A stretch of 64,000 bases of DNA, taken from assembly GCF_011067745.1 (NCBI RefSeq), contig NZ_JAAMPJ010000011.1, positions 1-64,000 on the forward strand. The letters run 5' to 3'. Positions 61,026 to 64,000 of this stretch are shown here, piece after piece (the stretch's first letter is position 1; each line of letters opens with the position of its first letter). The position numbers and the translations under genes are program-made. Below the pieces are notes generated by a model. That model ran no database searches. It was not told the DNA's origin and saw only the letters and a list, made by a program, of their open reading frames with translations. This DNA is from Lentzea alba (lineage in GTDB: Bacteria > Actinomycetota > Actinomycetes > Mycobacteriales > Pseudonocardiaceae).

Positions 61026-61185
61026 GTGGACTCCCTGGATCAACCCCGACCCGCAGACGGTTATACGCCGAACGGCTGCCAACCGAAAGGCCTAAGAGGG
61101 GCCAGGTGTCGACACCCGACTTTCGGACGTGTCGAGCTACCGGTCAACTACGTAGCGTGCCGTCCGGATCCGAGAGGGGACGAAA

Positions 61186-63510
61186 GTGCGAAGAGTTCTG
61201 GCGGGGGCAGCGGCACTCGCGCTCATCACGACCGGCCTGGTCACACCAGCCACCGCGACGCCGCCCGCACAGCCCGAGAAGCAGGAGACGCGGCAGTCCG
61301 ACGAGCAGCCGCACGAGCTGGAGATCAAGCGCCGCGCGTTGAAGCAGCAGGCGCTGGCCGACGTGCTGACCGGTCAGGCCACGACCGAGAAGCGCGGCAC
61401 CAGCACCGTCGCGAAGGTCGGCAAGAAGCAGAGCAAGGACCAGTACGTCGAACTGAAGCGGGAGAAGACCGACAAGATCTTCGTCATCCTCGCGGAGTTC
61501 GGCAACGAACGGCACCCCGACTACCCGGACCGCGACACGAACCCGAACACGCCGGGCCCGCAGCGGTTCGACGGGCCGGTGCACAACCAGATCCCCGAGC
61601 CCGACCGGGCCGTCGACAACACCACGATCTGGCGCCCGGACTTCAGCCGCCAGTACTTCCAGGACCTGTACTTCTCCCGCAAGAAGGACGCCAACTCCGT
61701 CGCGAACTTCTACGACAAGCAGTCCTCCGGGCGGTACACGGTCTCCGGCACCGTCACGGACTGGGTCAAGGTCAAGTACAACGAGGCCCGCTACGGCCGC
61801 AGCAACGGTTACCCGTGCGGCGACAACATCTGCAACAACTCGCGTGAGCTGATCAAGGACGCGGTCACGCAGTGGGTCGCCGACCAGCAGGCCGCGGGCA
61901 GGACCGCCGACCAGATCAAGGCGGCGCTGGCCGAGTACGACCAGTGGGATCGCTACGACCACGACGCCGACGGTGACTTCAACGAGGCCGACGGCTACAT
62001 CGACCACTTCCAGATCGTGCACGCCGGCGGTGACCAGGCCGACGGCGACCCGTGGCAGGGCGAGGACGCGCTCTGGAGCCACCGCGGGTACGCGTTCAAG
62101 AACTACTCGACCGGTCCCGGCACCAACAAGCTCGGTGGTGCGCAGATCGGTGACACCGGCATCTGGGTCGGCGACTACACCGTGCAGCCCGAGAACGGCG
62201 GCGTGAGCGTCTTCGCGCACGAGTACGGCCACGACCTCGGCCTGCCGGACCACTACGACACCGCCGGCGGCGCGAACGGCGTCAACTGGTGGTCGATCAT
62301 GGCCCAGAACCGGGTGAACGGCCCCGGCGAGGTGCCCGGTGAGCGCGCCAACGAGTTCTCCGCGTGGGACAAGCTGCAGCTCGGCTGGCTCGACTACGAG
62401 GTCGCGGTCGCGGGCCAGGAACGCGTCTTCGAACTCGGTCCGCACGAGTACAACTCGGCGAAGGCCCAGGGCCTTGTCGTGGTGCTGCCGGACATCTCCA
62501 AGTCGTTCGACTACGGCGCGCCCTTCGCGGGCACCAAGATGTGGTGGAGCGAGAAGGGCAACGACCTCGACAACTCCATGACGGTGCCGCTGGACCTGCG
62601 TGGCAAGACCACGGCGTCGCTGTCGATGAAGGCCCGCTACGACATCGAGGCGGACTACGACTACCTCTACGTCGAAGCGTCCAATGAGGACGGCAGCTGG
62701 ACCCAGCTCGACGGCGTGGCAGGCGGCGTGCCCTTCCAACGCGACTCGGCCGACGCGCCCGCGTTGAGCGCGTCGTCCGGTGGCCAGTGGGTCGACCTGA
62801 CGGTTCCCCTGGACGCGTACGCCGGCAAGCAGACCAAACTGCGTCTCGCCTACCGGACCGATGGTGCCCTTGCACTGCAAGGCTTCTTCGCGGACGCCAT
62901 TTCAGTCGTCGCCGACGGCACTCCGGTGCTGACGGACGGCGGCGAGACCTCCGGCGTCTGGACCACGCGTGGGTTCCGCACGACCGAGGGCAAGGAAACC
63001 AAGGCGTTCGACCAGTTCTACATCGCGTCGAACCGGACCTACGAGTCGTACGGCAAGTACAACAAGACTGGCCCGTACCGCTACAGCTTCCCGGACAAGC
63101 CCGACTACGTGGAGCACTTCCCGTACCAGGACGGCCTGCTCGTGTCGCTGTGGAACACCTCGTTCCTCGACAACAACGTCAGCGAACACCCCGGTGAGGG
63201 CCTGATCCTGCCGATCGACGCCAACCCGGCGCCGCTCTACAACCTGGAGGGTCAGCGCTGGTCGCCGGCCGTCGGCGGGTACGACGCGCCGTTCTCGCTG
63301 CAGAAGTCGGACTCCTTCACGTTGCACGTCAACGGCAAGGCGTCCTACGTGCGTGGCGCCGCGGCCCAGCCGACGTTCGACGACACCAAGCAGTACTGGT
63401 ACGCCGAGCAGCCCAACGCGGGCGTGAAGCTGCCGGCGGTCGGTGTCGGACTCCGCGTGCTTCGTCAAAGCGGCACGTCGATGACGGTGAAACTGTTCAA
63501 AACGAAGTAA
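61186..63510 (+). CDS. Secreted M6 (immune inhibitor A-like) metalloprotease
   Basis: 774 aa. The signal peptide is about 25 residues (ending TPATA). A pro-region with long basic helices (about 40-100) precedes the M6 domain. Zinc motif HEYGHDLGLPD has His345, His349 and catalytic Glu346, followed by HYDTAGGANGVNWWSIMAQ. An EF-hand-like DHDADGDFNEADG and a C-terminal beta-rich region complete the InhA-type layout. It degrades extracellular proteins. Start GTG 61186 with GAGGGG upstream. Length is typical for actinomycete InhA-like enzymes. Confidence 0.93.
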   Translation: MRRVLAGAAALALITTGLVTPATATPPAQPEKQETRQSDEQPHELEIKRRALKQQALADVLTGQATTEKRGTSTVAKVGKKQSKDQYVELKREKTDKIFVILAEFGNERHPDYPDRDTNPNTPGPQRFDGPVHNQIPEPDRAVDNTTIWRPDFSRQYFQDLYFSRKKDANSVANFYDKQSSGRYTVSGTVTDWVKVKYNEARYGRSNGYPCGDNICNNSRELIKDAVTQWVADQQAAGRTADQIKAALAEYDQWDRYDHDADGDFNEADGYIDHFQIVHAGGDQADGDPWQGEDALWSHRGYAFKNYSTGPGTNKLGGAQIGDTGIWVGDYTVQPENGGVSVFAHEYGHDLGLPDHYDTAGGANGVNWWSIMAQNRVNGPGEVPGERANEFSAWDKLQLGWLDYEVAVAGQERVFELGPHEYNSAKAQGLVVVLPDISKSFDYGAPFAGTKMWWSEKGNDLDNSMTVPLDLRGKTTASLSMKARYDIEADYDYLYVEASNEDGSWTQLDGVAGGVPFQRDSADAPALSASSGGQWVDLTVPLDAYAGKQTKLRLAYRTDGALALQGFFADAISVVADGTPVLTDGGETSGVWTTRGFRTTEGKETKAFDQFYIASNRTYESYGKYNKTGPYRYSFPDKPDYVEHFPYQDGLLVSLWNTSFLDNNVSEHPGEGLILPIDANPAPLYNLEGQRWSPAVGGYDAPFSLQKSDSFTLHVNGKASYVRGAAAQPTFDDTKQYWYAEQPNAGVKLPAVGVGLRVLRQSGTSMTVKLFKTK

Positions 63511-63520
63511 CTTGAGCGGT

Positions 63521-63967
63521 ATGACCGCTGCTTCAGACATGCTGGCCGTCGCCGTCGAAGAGGCGCGGATGGGACTCGCCGAGGGCGGAATCCCCATCGG
63601 CGCGGCACTCTTCGACGGCGACGGCCGTCTGCTGGGCCGGGGCCACAACCGTCGCGTGCAGGACGGCGACGCCTCCATGCACGCGGAGACCTCGGCCTTC
63701 CGCAACGCCGGCCGCCAGCGCAGCTACCGCGGCACCACCATGGTCACGACCCTGTCGCCGTGCTGGTACTGCAGCGGCCTGGTCCGCCAGTTCGGCATTT
63801 CCCACGTGCTGATCGGCGAGGCCACCACGTTCGTCGGCGGCCACGACTGGCTGGCGGAGCACGGAGTGGGCATCACGGTCGTCGAGGACCCCGAGCTGAT
63901 CTCGTTGATGACCGACTTCATCGCCGAGCGGCCCGAGCTCTGGTACGAGGACATCGGCCAGGATTAG
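63521..63967 (+). CDS. Cytosine deaminase, yeast FCY1-like
   Basis: 148 aa. The zinc site is HAE (His54, catalytic Glu56) and PCWYC (Cys81, Cys84). Beyond these generic features, EEARMGLAEGGIPIGAALF, LLGRGHNRRVQDG, TTLSPCWYCSG and the C-terminal FIAERPELWYEDIG closely follow yeast cytosine deaminase, which differs from bacterial CodA (amidohydrolase fold). It converts cytosine to uracil. ATG 63521 follows the M6 stop by 10 bases; TTG 63512 is a weaker alternative. A separate promoter is not obvious. Confidence 0.88.
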   Translation: MTAASDMLAVAVEEARMGLAEGGIPIGAALFDGDGRLLGRGHNRRVQDGDASMHAETSAFRNAGRQRSYRGTTMVTTLSPCWYCSGLVRQFGISHVLIGEATTFVGGHDWLAEHGVGITVVEDPELISLMTDFIAERPELWYEDIGQD

Positions 63968-63976
63968 GTTTCTCGG

Positions 63977-64000
63977 GTGGCTTCTGTGCTGATCACCGGC
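63977..64000 (+). CDS. Start of a gene cut by the window end
   Basis: GTG 63977 opens a frame reading VASVLITG, which resembles the first beta strand and glycine motif of a short-chain dehydrogenase or NAD-epimerase. Only eight codons are visible, so the call rests on that motif and the 9-base spacing after the deaminase stop. Confidence 0.3.

Overview
The window looks like chromosomal DNA of a high-GC, filamentous-type actinomycete, most likely Pseudonocardiaceae (Lentzea/Lechevalieria/Saccharothrix-like). This is inferred from base composition, frequent GTG starts and GTGA/ATGA stop-start overlaps. It is also inferred from gene order matching the Mycobacterium tuberculosis Rv1691-Rv1711 block, and from families typical of such organisms: a conservon, snapalysin, a DUF574 methyltransferase, a CHAT/S8/sigma cassette, and nSTAND and NACHT proteins. 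The species is not provable from the sequence alone.

Layout. (1) 1-360: 3' end of 23S rRNA, 5S rRNA and a terminator. (2) 368-23105: a conserved housekeeping block, almost all on the plus strand. It runs: an arginine/glycine-repeat protein of the Rv1691 type, HAD phosphatase, a 58-aa protein, tlyA, NAD kinase, recN, four tandem membrane paralogues, steA, steB/mctB, pyrG, Nudix hydrolase, ald, xerD, an ArsR regulator, parA with a small partner, scpA, scpB and rluB. Insertions in this block are an 89-bp/44-bp tandem repeat region after recN, an SMI1/KNR4-like gene, a DUF2752/TM2 convergent pair and ald. (3) 23277-31701: three paralogous HTH-nSTAND-transmembrane-beta-propeller proteins, placed where cmk/der would follow rluB in mycobacteria. 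(4) 31782-37750: an SsuABC/NrtABC-like ABC importer whose binding protein is separated from the permeases and ATPase by an IniB-like gene and pobA on the other strand. (5) 37972-41778: a conservon (kinase-like, roadblock, GTPase) lacking its DUF742 member. (6) 42060-45260: snapalysin, a PAS-GGDEF-degenerate EAL protein and a DUF574 methyltransferase.

(7) 45352-53643 is the most interesting region. A cytosolic S8 (subtilisin) peptidase, an ECF-type sigma factor and a small uncharacterised protein form one minus-strand operon. It diverges across a perfect 14-bp palindrome from a TPR-CHAT cysteine protease, which in turn abuts a convergent NACHT-HEAT NTPase. The set has the logic of a protease-gated transcriptional response, by analogy with the TPR-CHAT/sigma-regulator module of type III-E CRISPR but with no CRISPR parts. 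This is inference.

(8) 53675-64000: a MauE-thioredoxin fusion, a P-loop kinase with an unusual N-terminal domain, an AGPS-like FAD enzyme, YggT, TfoX with a broken downstream remnant, a divergent Nramp-like transporter, a secreted subtilase, a secreted M6 metalloprotease, a yeast-type cytosine deaminase and the first codons of one more gene.

No tRNA, CRISPR array, insertion sequence or prophage was seen.
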